Shown in pieces: positions 1 through 7,645 of a stretch of 64,000 nt of DNA (its first letter is position 1; the number at the start of each line of letters is the position of its first letter). Both the position numbers and the translations under genes were made by a program. The stretch covers positions 1-64,000 of the forward strand of contig DKUU01000028.1 of assembly GCA_002490835.1 (NCBI GenBank). The letters are read 5' to 3'. Source of the stretch: Lachnospiraceae bacterium UBA7196. GTDB lineage: Bacteria > Bacillota > Clostridia > Lachnospirales > Lachnospiraceae. Under the pieces are notes generated by a model, which was not told where the DNA came from, did no database searches, and saw only the letters and a program-made list of their open reading frames with translations.

Positions 1-115
1 ACCACCTGAGCCACACCCCGAAAACCTTTACCATTATAACGAATCCTCTCGGGAAATGCAAGCCCTATTCCAAACTTTTATAGGCCCTTTTGAAAACCTC
101 CTACTCTCTGATACG

Positions 116-1399
116 CTATCTCTCCATGATATTCTCGAAATCCTCTTTCGGAATCGGTCTGGAAAAGAAGAATCCCTGCTGCATCTGACACCCTACCTGC
201 TTTAGGTAGTCGCTCTGTTCCTGCGTTTCCACACCTTCACACAGAGAGGTGATATGCAGCTTTTTAGCCATATCCACCACGCAGGAAATAATGATCCTGT
301 CGCTCTCCTGCATCTCTCCTTCTTTCAGAAAGACTTTATCCAGCTTGATAATGTCGATGGGAAGCTTGCTCAAAAGATTAAGGGAGGAATAACCGGAACC
401 GAAATCGTCCATGGAAACCTTGATTCCCAAATCATGTAAACCTTTAATCAATTCCAACGCCGCTTCCGTGTTGTCCAGATAAATGCTCTCCGTCAATTCA
501 AACTCGATCAGGGAACAGGGAATCTGAAACTCCTCCAAAAGCGATTCTACGTAGGTGATAAAATCTTTCCTGTTTAAATGCATACGGGACACATTCAAAG
601 AAATAGGTACTACTTTCTTACCATCTTTTAAGCGTTCTGCAAGGAAGCGGAAAACTTCCCTATACACATAATAGTCCACATCCACTATCTGACCGCTTCT
701 CTCGATCAGCGGGATAAACTCATCCGGATAAATAAATCTCCCGTCCGGTTTCTTCCAGCGCACAAGCGCCTCCGCCCCGATCAGATTCAAGGTGTCCGTA
801 TCCATCTTAGGCTGGAAATACACCTGAAATTCCTTTCGTTCCAATGCTCTGGGAATACAGGATGTGATCTCGACCTCTCGCTTGATCCCCTCCATCATGC
901 TCTGATCAAAGAGCACACAGCAGTCGTTCTCCATCTCCTTGGCCACTTTTCTGGCCAGATTCGCATTCGACACTGCGGTCTCCGCATCCTTGCTGCGGCT
1001 ATCCTTATCTATGATACTGATGCCCGTACAAAACTGCAGGCGGCTGTTTAAGTATTTCTCGCGGAATTTTGCTTCCCACTCGCGATTGATCCGATAAATC
1101 ATATCGCGAAACGCTTCGTTTGTGTGCGTACCTTTCTTGATCCTGTTGGCCGCCACAAAATTATCCGAATACACTCTGGAAGAACAGAGAATATGATCTC
1201 CGCCCCGCATCAACTCATCCACAAACTCCTTTAAAAGCGAGTCGCCTACCTTATAGCCATAGGTATCATTGATATATTTAAAATGCTTGATATCCGTATA
1301 AATAATACCGATCTTATCGTCGCCGATCGTGTCGATTTCTTTCTGTAATTTACCCAGAAAGACTTCATAGGAATCTAACCCAGTTAAAGCGTCCTTCAT
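116..1399 (-). CDS. EAL-domain c-di-GMP phosphodiesterase with degenerate GGDEF domain
   Basis: A 427-residue soluble protein with an N-terminal GGDEF-fold domain (about 1-165) and a C-terminal EAL domain (about 180-425). The GGDEF signature is replaced by a YSDNF-like sequence near residues 77-81, so the cyclase half is probably inactive or a GTP-sensing module. The EAL half keeps EALVRW (210-215), the LTES glutamate near 304, DDFGSGYSSL (331-340) and a CEGVET segment, which are the metal-binding and catalytic elements of active c-di-GMP phosphodiesterases. No membrane segment or sensor domain precedes it; translation starts right at the GGDEF fold (DALTGL). It is monocistronic with its own upstream promoter. 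Degradation of cyclic di-GMP is inferred from the intact EAL motifs. Confidence 0.88.
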   Translation of the reverse strand: MKDALTGLDSYEVFLGKLQKEIDTIGDDKIGIIYTDIKHFKYINDTYGYKVGDSLLKEFVDELMRGGDHILCSSRVYSDNFVAANRIKKGTHTNEAFRDMIYRINREWEAKFREKYLNSRLQFCTGISIIDKDSRSKDAETAVSNANLARKVAKEMENDCCVLFDQSMMEGIKREVEITSCIPRALERKEFQVYFQPKMDTDTLNLIGAEALVRWKKPDGRFIYPDEFIPLIERSGQIVDVDYYVYREVFRFLAERLKDGKKVVPISLNVSRMHLNRKDFITYVESLLEEFQIPCSLIEFELTESIYLDNTEAALELIKGLHDLGIKVSMDDFGSGYSSLNLLSKLPIDIIKLDKVFLKEGEMQESDRIIISCVVDMAKKLHITSLCEGVETQEQSDYLKQVGCQMQQGFFFSRPIPKEDFENIMER

Positions 1400-1452
1400 A
1401 ACCTTTTCACCCTATTTCTTCCCCATATATAAAGATATTACCCCTAATTTTT

Positions 1453-1482
1453 ACTCTACAATATTTTAATGTATGCTGTCAA
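1453..1482 (-). promoter_or_regulatory. Putative promoter of the EAL-domain gene
   Basis: On the minus strand, TTGACA (1477-1482) and TAGAGT (1453-1458) are separated by 18 bp. They lie about 55 bp upstream of the start codon. Confidence 0.5.
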
Positions 1483-1535
1483 TATCTGTCATGAAAAAAG
1501 CGTAGGGAAACTTATCTTACCTTTTATCGGTGTAA

Positions 1536-2990
1536 TCAGCCTGTCAGCACGGCCAAAAGATACTCCCAGACCCGTCCCACAGAGGCAATGTCCATCTTTT
1601 CCTGCGCGGTGTGTACATCAGAAAGATCGGGCCCGACTGATACGCAGTCTAAGTCCGCTATCTTTCCCGCCAATATTCCGCATTCCAAGCCCGCGTGAAT
1701 CGCCTGCACCGTCGCCTCTTTGCCGTAAAGATCAAGGTAGACTGCCGCCATCTTGTCCCGCAGGGGCGAATCCTTTCTGTAGGCCCAGCCGGGATAAACG
1801 TTTCTGACCTGCGCTGCCGCGCCCGCCCGCTCCGCGATCACTATCATATTCCTGCACAGATTTTCCCTTGACTGATCCACACTGCTCCTGACCGCGTAAG
1901 ACAGGCACAGGCTATTCTCCTGCAGGGACATAACGCCCAGATTCAAGGAAGTCTCCACCAGCCCTTCTACATCTTCGCTCATGTCGATCACGCCGTTTGG
2001 CAGCTTGCAGAGGCAGGTAAAGGCCTGCGCTGTAGACTGTCTGGTATAGCATTTGTCAAAAACTGTACTATTATGGCAGAGTTTTTCCACTCTAAAACCG
2101 GGATCGTTCTCCCCCAGTTCTTTCCTGAACTTATCTTCCTCCGCTTGCAAAAAGGCTTCAATCTCCGGAACATCCTCCTCCCGCACCCAGATCAGTGCTT
2201 CCGCTTCGCGCGGGATCGCATTGTCCGCCTGCCCGCCTTGTATTTTCGAGAGTCTGATATCAAAGCGCAGCGACAGGCCGCATAAGAGCGCACCCAGAAT
2301 CCAGTTGGCATTGCCGCGTCCTTTGTCGATCTCGACGCCGGAATGGCCGCCAAGCAGCCCTTTTACGCCCAGTGTAAACTGACGCATGCCTTGTGCGTCT
2401 GCCGGCTCAGCCTCCATCGGAATATCCACATCCACCCGGGCGCCGCCGGCACAGCTGACAATGAAGATGCCTTCCTCCTCCTGATCCAGATTAATCATGC
2501 GATGCCCCTGCAGCATGGAAAGGTCGATCTGCTTTGCTCCCTGCATACCAACCTCCTCATCCGCCGTCAGCACGACCTCCAATCGGGGCAGCGCGATATC
2601 TTCTGCATCCAGAAGTGCAAGGCAGTACGCCACCCCGATCCCATCGTCGCCGCCAAGGCTGGTATGCTCGGCATAAATCTTTCCCGCCTCCGTCTTCAAT
2701 TTTAAAGGCTCCGTTTTCATATCGATGTCACAGCCTGCCGCCGCGACTGCCACCATGTCCATATGCGCCTGCAGGATATAGGGCGGCTCTTTCTCAAAAC
2801 CTGCAGCTGCATCCTTTACAATGACCACATTTCCAAACGCATCCTGCACATGAAAGAGGTTTCTCTCCTTCGCAAAATCCCGCAGATAATCACTGATCGC
2901 TCCAATGTTGCCGGAGCCGTGCGGGATGCTGCTGATCTTTTCAAAATAGTGAAATACGCTCTCCGGCTGTAAGCCCGCTAATACACCCAT
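1536..2990 (-). CDS. pepD: Aminoacyl-histidine dipeptidase (M20C, PepD)
   Basis: A cytosolic zinc dipeptidase of the M20C/carnosinase-like family, 484 residues. Metal-binding motifs are visible: QAHMDMV (His, then Asp), GGDDGIGVA (bridging Asp), ADEEVGMQGA (general-base Glu), LDQEEEG (Asp), and the late histidine in the SDVHTAQE segment. The ATG at 2990 is chosen because a GGAGG lies 7 nt upstream; the frame stays open upstream to 3029, but that stretch contains the ribosome binding site. Residues about 301-312 (KLCHNSTVFDKC) look like a foreign insert before the conserved LPNGVIDMS segment; the encoding DNA is a hairpin repeat that recurs in the glycosyltransferase gene at 6.6 kb. The gene sits just downstream of the rplT terminator hairpin. 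Confidence 0.9.
   Translation of the reverse strand: MGVLAGLQPESVFHYFEKISSIPHGSGNIGAISDYLRDFAKERNLFHVQDAFGNVVIVKDAAAGFEKEPPYILQAHMDMVAVAAAGCDIDMKTEPLKLKTEAGKIYAEHTSLGGDDGIGVAYCLALLDAEDIALPRLEVVLTADEEVGMQGAKQIDLSMLQGHRMINLDQEEEGIFIVSCAGGARVDVDIPMEAEPADAQGMRQFTLGVKGLLGGHSGVEIDKGRGNANWILGALLCGLSLRFDIRLSKIQGGQADNAIPREAEALIWVREEDVPEIEAFLQAEEDKFRKELGENDPGFRVEKLCHNSTVFDKCYTRQSTAQAFTCLCKLPNGVIDMSEDVEGLVETSLNLGVMSLQENSLCLSYAVRSSVDQSRENLCRNMIVIAERAGAAAQVRNVYPGWAYRKDSPLRDKMAAVYLDLYGKEATVQAIHAGLECGILAGKIADLDCVSVGPDLSDVHTAQEKMDIASVGRVWEYLLAVLTG
2054..2087 (-). repeat. In-gene palindromic repeat, copy 1 (inside pepD)
   Basis: A 34-nt imperfect inverted repeat that matches 6601-6634 at 30 of 34 positions and is read in the same frame there. 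Two of the four differences (2065 and 2077 here, 6612 and 6624 there) are a reciprocal G/C swap, as expected if the hairpin is maintained. Confidence 0.6.
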
Positions 2991-3023
2991 GTTAAGTCCT
3001 CCGTGCTGGTTATGATACAGAAA

Positions 3024-3046
3024 GGACATGACTGCAAGCCATGTCC
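3024..3046 (-). terminator. Probable terminator of infC-rpmI-rplT
   Basis: A 7-bp stem, GGACATG/CATGTCC, with a 9-nt loop lies 20 bp after the rplT stop and is followed on the minus strand by TTTCTGT. The uridine run is weak, so readthrough into pepD is possible. Confidence 0.5.
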
Positions 3047-3066
3047 CTCATACGATTCGCATACTT

Positions 3067-3423
3067 TTACTTCTGATTTGCCTTCGCAAGCTCCGCAAGC
3101 GTAGTGAAGCCCGCCGCATCGTTCACTGCCATCTCCGCAAGCATCTTTCTGTTCATATCAACGCCCGCATTCTTTAAGCCAAACATAAATCTGCTGTAAG
3201 TAAGGCCGTTCATTCTTGCCGCCGCGTTGATTCTGGCGATCCAGAGCTGTCTGAACTGACGCTTTCTCTCTTTTCTGCCCGCGTATGCGGAAGCCAGCGC
3301 CCGCATCACGGACTGCTTTGCCACTCTATACTGTTTCGATCTTGCGCCTCTGTAACCTTTCGCAAGCTTTAACACTCTGTTATGTTTCTTTTTGGCGTTC
3401 ATGCCGCCCTTTACTCTTGCCAT
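3067..3423 (-). CDS. rplT: 50S ribosomal protein L20
   Basis: The 118-residue basic protein has the full length and sequence of bacterial L20: an N-terminal RVKGG..KKKHNRVLKLAKGYRGARS extension (residues 3-29) and a C-terminal globular half with LWIARINAAAR. It binds 23S rRNA early in 50S assembly and, in Firmicutes and enterobacteria, represses its own operon by binding the mRNA leader. A strong AGGAGG lies upstream of the ATG. It follows rpmI by 48 bp and ends the infC-rpmI-rplT operon. Confidence 0.97.
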   Translation of the reverse strand: MARVKGGMNAKKKHNRVLKLAKGYRGARSKQYRVAKQSVMRALASAYAGRKERKRQFRQLWIARINAAARMNGLTYSRFMFGLKNAGVDMNRKMLAEMAVNDAAGFTTLAELAKANQK

Positions 3424-3471
3424 GTCTTTTTCCTCCTAAATTTCACAATCTCTCACTCTCTTAGTCCCGCT

Positions 3472-3669
3472 CTACAGATAAGGTAAGATCTTCTTCATAT
3501 TCTTTACGTTCGTTGAATCTGTCATCGCAGGCTTTCTGAGATTTCTCTTGTTCTTGGTCGTCTTCTTGGTTAAGATATGGCGTCTGTACGCTTTATTTCT
3601 CTTTAACTTACCCGTTCCGGTCAACTTGAAACGTTTTGCAGCAGCTCTGCTGGTTTTCATTTTCGGCAT
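3472..3669 (-). CDS. rpmI: 50S ribosomal protein L35
   Basis: The 65-residue Lys/Arg-rich protein begins MPKMKTSRAAAKRFKLTGTG, the canonical L35 N-terminus, and contains the RRHILTKKTTKNKR segment. It is a component of the large ribosomal subunit. AGGAGG lies about 9 nt before the ATG. It is the middle gene of the infC-rpmI-rplT operon, 75 bp after infC. Confidence 0.97.
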   Translation of the reverse strand: MPKMKTSRAAAKRFKLTGTGKLKRNKAYRRHILTKKTTKNKRNLRKPAMTDSTNVKNMKKILPYL

Positions 3670-3744
3670 TTTACTGTTCCTCCTGTATTTTTATTACTGT
3701 AACAGATATCCGTTGGGGATATCCTTTCTATTTTAACTGTGAGG

Positions 3745-4251
3745 CTATCGCTTCTCAGCCAAAAACATAGTCATGGTCCTGCCTTCCACCTTCGGCGCTT
3801 TGTCCACTACCGCAATGTCAGCAAGCGCCTCGGCAAAATCGTCCAGAATGTGTTTGCTGGTATTCATATGCGCCATCTCGCGGCCTCTGAAACGCAGCGT
3901 CACTTTCACCCTGTCTCCCTTGCTAATGAATTTTCTGGCAGCATTCACCTTTGTATTCAGGTCATTCGTATCGATATTGGGAGACAGCCGGATTTCCTTG
4001 ATCTCCACGATCTTCTGCTTCTTTCTTGCTTCCTTGTCCTTTCGGGACTGCTCGTACTTAAACTTTCCGTAGTCCACGATCTTACAGACCGGGGGCTTTG
4101 CCGTGGGCGCGATCTTAACCAGATCGACACCGGCCTCCTCCGCAAGCTTCATCGCTTCCCTCGTCGGCATGACGCCAAGCTGCTCGCCGTCTACGCCGAT
4201 CACTCGTACCTCTCTGTCTCTGATTTGCTCGTTGATAAATAAGTCGCTAAT
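3745..4251 (-). CDS. infC: Translation initiation factor IF-3 with an AUU start
   Basis: IF-3 (168 residues) binds the 30S subunit, prevents premature joining of 50S and checks the start codon. The N domain (DLFINEQIRDREVRVIG), the lysine-rich linker and the C domain (KEIRLSPNIDTNDL, FRGREMAH) are all present. The start is set at ATT (4249-4251) because GGGAGGG lies 7 nt upstream and homologues begin at this point; an upstream in-frame ATG at 4299 has no ribosome binding site and would add 16 unrelated residues. A non-canonical AUU start is the known basis of IF-3 autoregulation in E. coli. It is the first gene of infC-rpmI-rplT. Confidence 0.95.
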   Translation of the reverse strand: MSDLFINEQIRDREVRVIGVDGEQLGVMPTREAMKLAEEAGVDLVKIAPTAKPPVCKIVDYGKFKYEQSRKDKEARKKQKIVEIKEIRLSPNIDTNDLNTKVNAARKFISKGDRVKVTLRFRGREMAHMNTSKHILDDFAEALADIAVVDKAPKVEGRTMTMFLAEKR

Positions 4252-4420
4252 GTCTTTACCCTCCCATAGAAAAAGAAAATGGACAGCAAAGCTATCCACC
4301 CGATCATAAACATCCGCAACAAAACGCCGTCCCCGGCGGCTGTGCGGCTATGAACGCTTGCGAACCCGATCGTTGCAAGGTGAGAGCGGATACTCTGCTT
4401 GTTTTCCGTGCCTTTACACA
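4252..4420 (-). promoter_or_regulatory. infC operon leader (possible L20 leader)
   Basis: About 170 nt separate the promoter from infC. The RNA can form a hairpin with outer arms CCGCA/TGCGG enclosing CGCCG-GGGA-CGGCG followed by TTTTGTT, a terminator-like arrangement. Position and structure fit the L20-responsive leader known for this operon in Firmicutes; I could not test it against the family model. Confidence 0.5.
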
Positions 4421-4426
4421 AGTGAC

Positions 4427-4455
4427 ACTATAACATAGGAAAAATGCGGTGTCAA
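4427..4455 (-). promoter_or_regulatory. Promoter of infC-rpmI-rplT
   Basis: Perfect -35 TTGACA (4450-4455) and -10 TATAGT (4427-4432) with a 17-bp spacer on the minus strand. Confidence 0.85.
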
Positions 4456-4493
4456 GGATTATTTTCCCAAGCTGCGCCGCAAAGTACAACCTG

Positions 4494-5300
4494 TTAAAAT
4501 TCCAGCCGGATGGTTTCCGCACTGGCTTCGTACTCTTCCATACGGTCGTAGTCACCGGTCTGCGAGTAAGTGATCACATAACTCTTATCTGCGTTGATCG
4601 CATACTCAAGCTGCGTGATCTTAGTATCTCCCACCTGATAATGACAGAGGATGCGAAAGGCCGGACAGCCGTCGATCTTAATCCTCTCAAAGCTGTCGAT
4701 GGTCACTTCGATCTTTTCCCCATACGCTTTTTCAAAATTTTCCTCCGCCTGCGCCTTGAAGGTCTCCTCCGTCATCAACTGCAAGGCCACATCCCTGCCA
4801 AGCGCCACATAATATATCGTAGAAGCGTCTATCGGATAGCGTTTCGTCACATACATCCCCTCGATGTCTTCCGACTCCGAAAAGGCCTCTGGCAATGTAA
4901 AGCTGCAGCCCTTCGTCACGGGCGCACTCTCCACCACAGAGATATCCATCTCACTCTCCGCCAGCAGCTCCTCCGTCAACTCGGTGCGCAGCGTCTCGTC
5001 CATCTCGACCGGGGCCAAAATGCTGCCGTCCACAGCCGCCTGCATATCCCCGCCATCCGCAGAATGGGCCGCCGTGTCTTCACCTTCCGGTTCCGTGGGC
5101 TCCCCGGCTTCCTCTCCGTCCGATTCTCCAGTCTCTTCACCGTCCGTATCCGCAAGCGTCCCGTTTTCCTCTTCTTGCGTATTCGCCGCTTCCCCAGTCT
5201 CCTGCGCACGCGCGCTCGTATGTACCGCCTCTTTGCCGCAGCCCGCAAGCAAAAGGGCCACCGCCAAAAGCAGAAGGCAGATTCCTTTCCTCTTCACCAT
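4494..5300 (-). CDS. Putative lipoprotein, acidic linker, unknown function
   Basis: A 268-residue secreted protein. Residues 1-20 form a lipoprotein signal peptide with lipobox LLAGC, so Cys21 should be lipidated and the protein anchored outside the membrane. Residues about 30-90 are a low-complexity Glu/Gly/Thr/Asp-rich spacer. The folded part (about 95-268) contains CSFTLPEAFSESEDIEGMYV and ends in a short repeat of charged residues and SAETIRLEF. I do not recognise the fold; similar lipoproteins of unknown function are common in Lachnospiraceae. It has its own promoter 95 bp upstream and ends 240 bp before infC, so it is probably a separate transcript. Confidence 0.75.
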   Translation of the reverse strand: MVKRKGICLLLLAVALLLAGCGKEAVHTSARAQETGEAANTQEEENGTLADTDGEETGESDGEEAGEPTEPEGEDTAAHSADGGDMQAAVDGSILAPVEMDETLRTELTEELLAESEMDISVVESAPVTKGCSFTLPEAFSESEDIEGMYVTKRYPIDASTIYYVALGRDVALQLMTEETFKAQAEENFEKAYGEKIEVTIDSFERIKIDGCPAFRILCHYQVGDTKITQLEYAINADKSYVITYSQTGDYDRMEEYEASAETIRLEF

Positions 5301-5397
5301 CTGTTTCCCTTTCTATGGTCCCTAAAACCTGATCCCGCATTGCGGAATCTCAAATTCGTGCAGGACGCAAGCCAAACGGCCTGCGCCCAACAATAGT

Positions 5398-5426
5398 ATT
5401 GTAATATAAAATCGAAAAACTGGCAA
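5398..5426 (-). promoter_or_regulatory. Promoter of the lipoprotein gene
   Basis: TTGCCA (5421-5426), a 17-bp spacer and TACAAT (5398-5403) on the minus strand. The leader carries a GC-rich hairpin (about 5362-5388). Confidence 0.65.
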
Positions 5427-5478
5427 CGCTATATTAACCGCTTTTCCAAAACCGGCAAAACCGTTACCGGCTAACGCC

Positions 5479-5793
5479 CTACGCCTCTCTAAAGGTCGCG
5501 CACTGCGTCTGTCTGCAGTCGCAGGCGCCGCAGCCCCTGATATCCACATGCTCCGCATGACATTTGTAATTCGAATTATATACGCACTTCTCCGCCTCAC
5601 AGTCGATACTGATCGTTTGACAGGGATGCTCTAAGGAGCTGACATACGCGCCCTCCCGCCTCTGCGAAAAGCTCTCACAGCAGGTGCCGTCACAGTCGCA
5701 GGCATGCGTGCCGCCCACCATGATATCCCCCTTGCAGCAATAATTCTCCTGATTGTAACTACAGTTTTCCACGCCACATTTTAATTCCGCCAT
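5479..5793 (-). CDS. DUF1540 protein with two cysteine-rich repeats
   Basis: A 104-residue protein made of two DUF1540-type units: C-x3-C-x-YN-x5-C at about residues 6-19 and again at about 66-78, each followed by a Cys-rich tail (CDCDGTCCESF; CGACDCRQTQC). It has 18 cysteines, which suggests metal binding or a disulfide-rich fold; the function of the family is not established. AGGAGG precedes the ATG. It lies 29 bp after the end of the membrane glycosyltransferase gene on the same strand and may be co-transcribed with it. Confidence 0.85.
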   Translation of the reverse strand: MAELKCGVENCSYNQENYCCKGDIMVGGTHACDCDGTCCESFSQRREGAYVSSLEHPCQTISIDCEAEKCVYNSNYKCHAEHVDIRGCGACDCRQTQCATFREA

Positions 5794-5821
5794 AACTACC
5801 TCCTATCTGAGTGACTTGTTA

Positions 5822-7615
5822 TCAGATAGTATGGTCGGAATCCGAAATTTTATACAGATTAAACCAATATCGTTCCAATAAAAAACTCCCCATCTGTTCC
5901 ACTTCCAGCCCGGCATCCTGCCATTCTTTTACAATGTCCTCCCGGCTGTTGAAACTGCCGATAAACCAGACATCTTTGTATTCCCCTTCTTCCTTCGCCG
6001 TCCGCAAAAGCGTCCTGATCTGATCCACGTCCTCCACCGTGCCGCAGGGCGAAGTGATCTCCTGAATCAGCTTCTCCCCTTCCACGCGCCAGAGATACCG
6101 CTTTGCCGTCTGCGGCAAAAAATACCCCGTCACCGCCTGTACCTGATCGAAGTTATAAAGGATATCGTCTTCCGGACCGATCAGGGAAAGCGCCGTCTGC
6201 GTTTCCCGCATACAGACGACTTTATATTCCTCCTCGCCCATAAAGGCACGATAATCGCGCAGGCCAATGATGACAAGCAGGATGAGGAAGGTGCAGGCCG
6301 CGGTGCGCGTCACGGCAGCCGGCCGACCGTTTTTTAGTTTACATAACTCGTAATCAGGCTTTCCGGACATCTCAAGTTTACATAACTCGTCATCCAGTTC
6401 GGCAAACCGCTTTGATTTACATAACTCTCCGACTGCCATCGCTACGCTCAGCCAGAAGCACCCTGCCGCTGGTATCATATAACGGTAAACAAACACGGGG
6501 CGAAACAGGATAGAGGCCGCAAAGCCAAAGACCACTACCCCCGCCAGCACGCCAATACCTGCCAGCACAAACACCGCCTTTTCTTTCTCTTGCGCCTGTA
6601 TGTCTAAAACTCTACTATTATGGGAGAGTTTGTCATCTTTTGTCATTTCCAGGCCGCTGCACCCACGTCCCAACAAGTCCCTCACCACAACATAGGACAC
6701 CGACGCGCCGCAGCCGCAGAATAGAACCACCGCCAGAACGACATTCAACCCTTCACTGTGAAAGGCCGGCTTCATCAAAAACTTCACGCAGCCCCCAAGA
6801 GAGCGCCATGTAAGCGGTAGGATCCAGTAGTTCTCCCCCACCGCCCGAAGCTGTCCCGCAAGGGCAAAAAGCCACGGGACGTAACCCGCGGCAGATACTC
6901 CCACGCAGAAAAACCACAGCCTGATGCCGCTTCGCTTTTGCAGAATCAGGACGATCAGCACATAGAGATAGACCATGCCCACCGCCGCGCAGGCGAAATA
7001 CTGGGTGTAGGCGGCCGCCAGACCATAGAGGACGAGGGCGGCAGCGTTAAGAAGATACGGCCAAACCTGCCGCCCGGCTGCCTCACCCACGGCATACCCG
7101 TTTGGTTTTGGTTCTCGGTTTACATAACTTAGAATCAACTCCCGCGCATGCAAAAAAGCCGCCGTCACAAAAAACAGCGCCCAGCCATACATCCGCATTT
7201 CCACCGTATAAGCGGAGAGCTGCGGCATCGCCACTATACAGAAAGAAAACAGTCCTGCCGTAAGCATCCCTGACCGTTTGCGGATCAGGGTTACACTGTA
7301 AAACATGAGAATGAAGTACGGCATCACCGACACGATCTTTGCCGGAATGACCGTTCCCGCCTCCGGCATGATTAGTTTACATAAGTCTACAAACAATTTG
7401 ACGATACAATAATAAAGCGGCGGATGCACGTCTGCCGCTGTAAAACGAACCAGTTCGCCGTAGGAATGTTCGACCATCCCCACGGTGAACAGTTCGTCGT
7501 ACCAGATATCATTGCTAAAGCACAGCATCACGCTCCTGCCGAGCATGAACAGGCTGAGTCCGAGCAGGATGAATCCCGCGATCTCCCTGCCCGAAAACTT
7601 TGCTTTCTTTTCCAT
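5822..7615 (-). CDS. GT39-like multi-spanning membrane glycosyltransferase
   Basis: A 597-residue polytopic protein with about ten hydrophobic segments. The first extracellular loop has the WYDELFTVGMVEHS and DVHPPLYY arrangement of GT-C enzymes of the PMT/ArnT/GT39 type; the acidic pair near residue 39 is the usual catalytic site. Such enzymes transfer sugars from polyprenyl-phosphate donors on the outer face of the membrane; donor and acceptor here are unknown. The protein carries unusual inserts: KLSHNSRVLD near residues 327-337, encoded by the same hairpin repeat as in pepD, and three 13-residue units each starting ELCK (about 397-435), encoded by 39-bp tandem repeats. Both lie between membrane segments. 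AAAGGG precedes the ATG. Confidence 0.8.
   Translation of the reverse strand: MEKKAKFSGREIAGFILLGLSLFMLGRSVMLCFSNDIWYDELFTVGMVEHSYGELVRFTAADVHPPLYYCIVKLFVDLCKLIMPEAGTVIPAKIVSVMPYFILMFYSVTLIRKRSGMLTAGLFSFCIVAMPQLSAYTVEMRMYGWALFFVTAAFLHARELILSYVNREPKPNGYAVGEAAGRQVWPYLLNAAALVLYGLAAAYTQYFACAAVGMVYLYVLIVLILQKRSGIRLWFFCVGVSAAGYVPWLFALAGQLRAVGENYWILPLTWRSLGGCVKFLMKPAFHSEGLNVVLAVVLFCGCGASVSYVVVRDLLGRGCSGLEMTKDDKLSHNSRVLDIQAQEKEKAVFVLAGIGVLAGVVVFGFAASILFRPVFVYRYMIPAAGCFWLSVAMAVGELCKSKRFAELDDELCKLEMSGKPDYELCKLKNGRPAAVTRTAACTFLILLVIIGLRDYRAFMGEEEYKVVCMRETQTALSLIGPEDDILYNFDQVQAVTGYFLPQTAKRYLWRVEGEKLIQEITSPCGTVEDVDQIRTLLRTAKEEGEYKDVWFIGSFNSREDIVKEWQDAGLEVEQMGSFLLERYWFNLYKISDSDHTI
6336..6452 (-). repeat. 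Three 39-bp tandem units with an AGTTTACATAACT core
   Basis: Units begin at 6336, 6375 and 6414, exactly 39 bp apart. The first 16 bases of units 1 and 2 are identical; unit 3 differs at the first two bases. On the coding strand each unit encodes ELCK plus nine variable residues. Confidence 0.7.
6601..6634 (-). repeat. In-gene palindromic repeat, copy 2 (inside the GT39 gene)
   Basis: A 34-nt partner of the repeat at 2054-2087 (30 of 34 identical), with AAACTCT/AGAGTTT arms. Read in the same frame it gives KLSHNSRVLD, against KLCHNSTVFD in PepD. Confidence 0.6.
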
Positions 7616-7645
7616 AGATTTCCCTTTATTTTTACCGCACAGTTT

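Noticed and set aside
1..115. Gene fragment at the left edge
   Set aside because: No frame of significant length or motif can be seen; it is taken as intergenic DNA downstream of the EAL gene.
1469..1807. Open frame on the plus strand opposite pepD
   Set aside because: It runs antisense to a gene with clear M20C motifs, has no homology and shows a low-complexity Pro/Ser/Arg composition.
4252..4299. N-terminal extension of IF-3 from the ATG at 4299
   Set aside because: No ribosome binding site, no homology; the sequence is the leader and the ATT at 4251 has a perfect Shine-Dalgarno.
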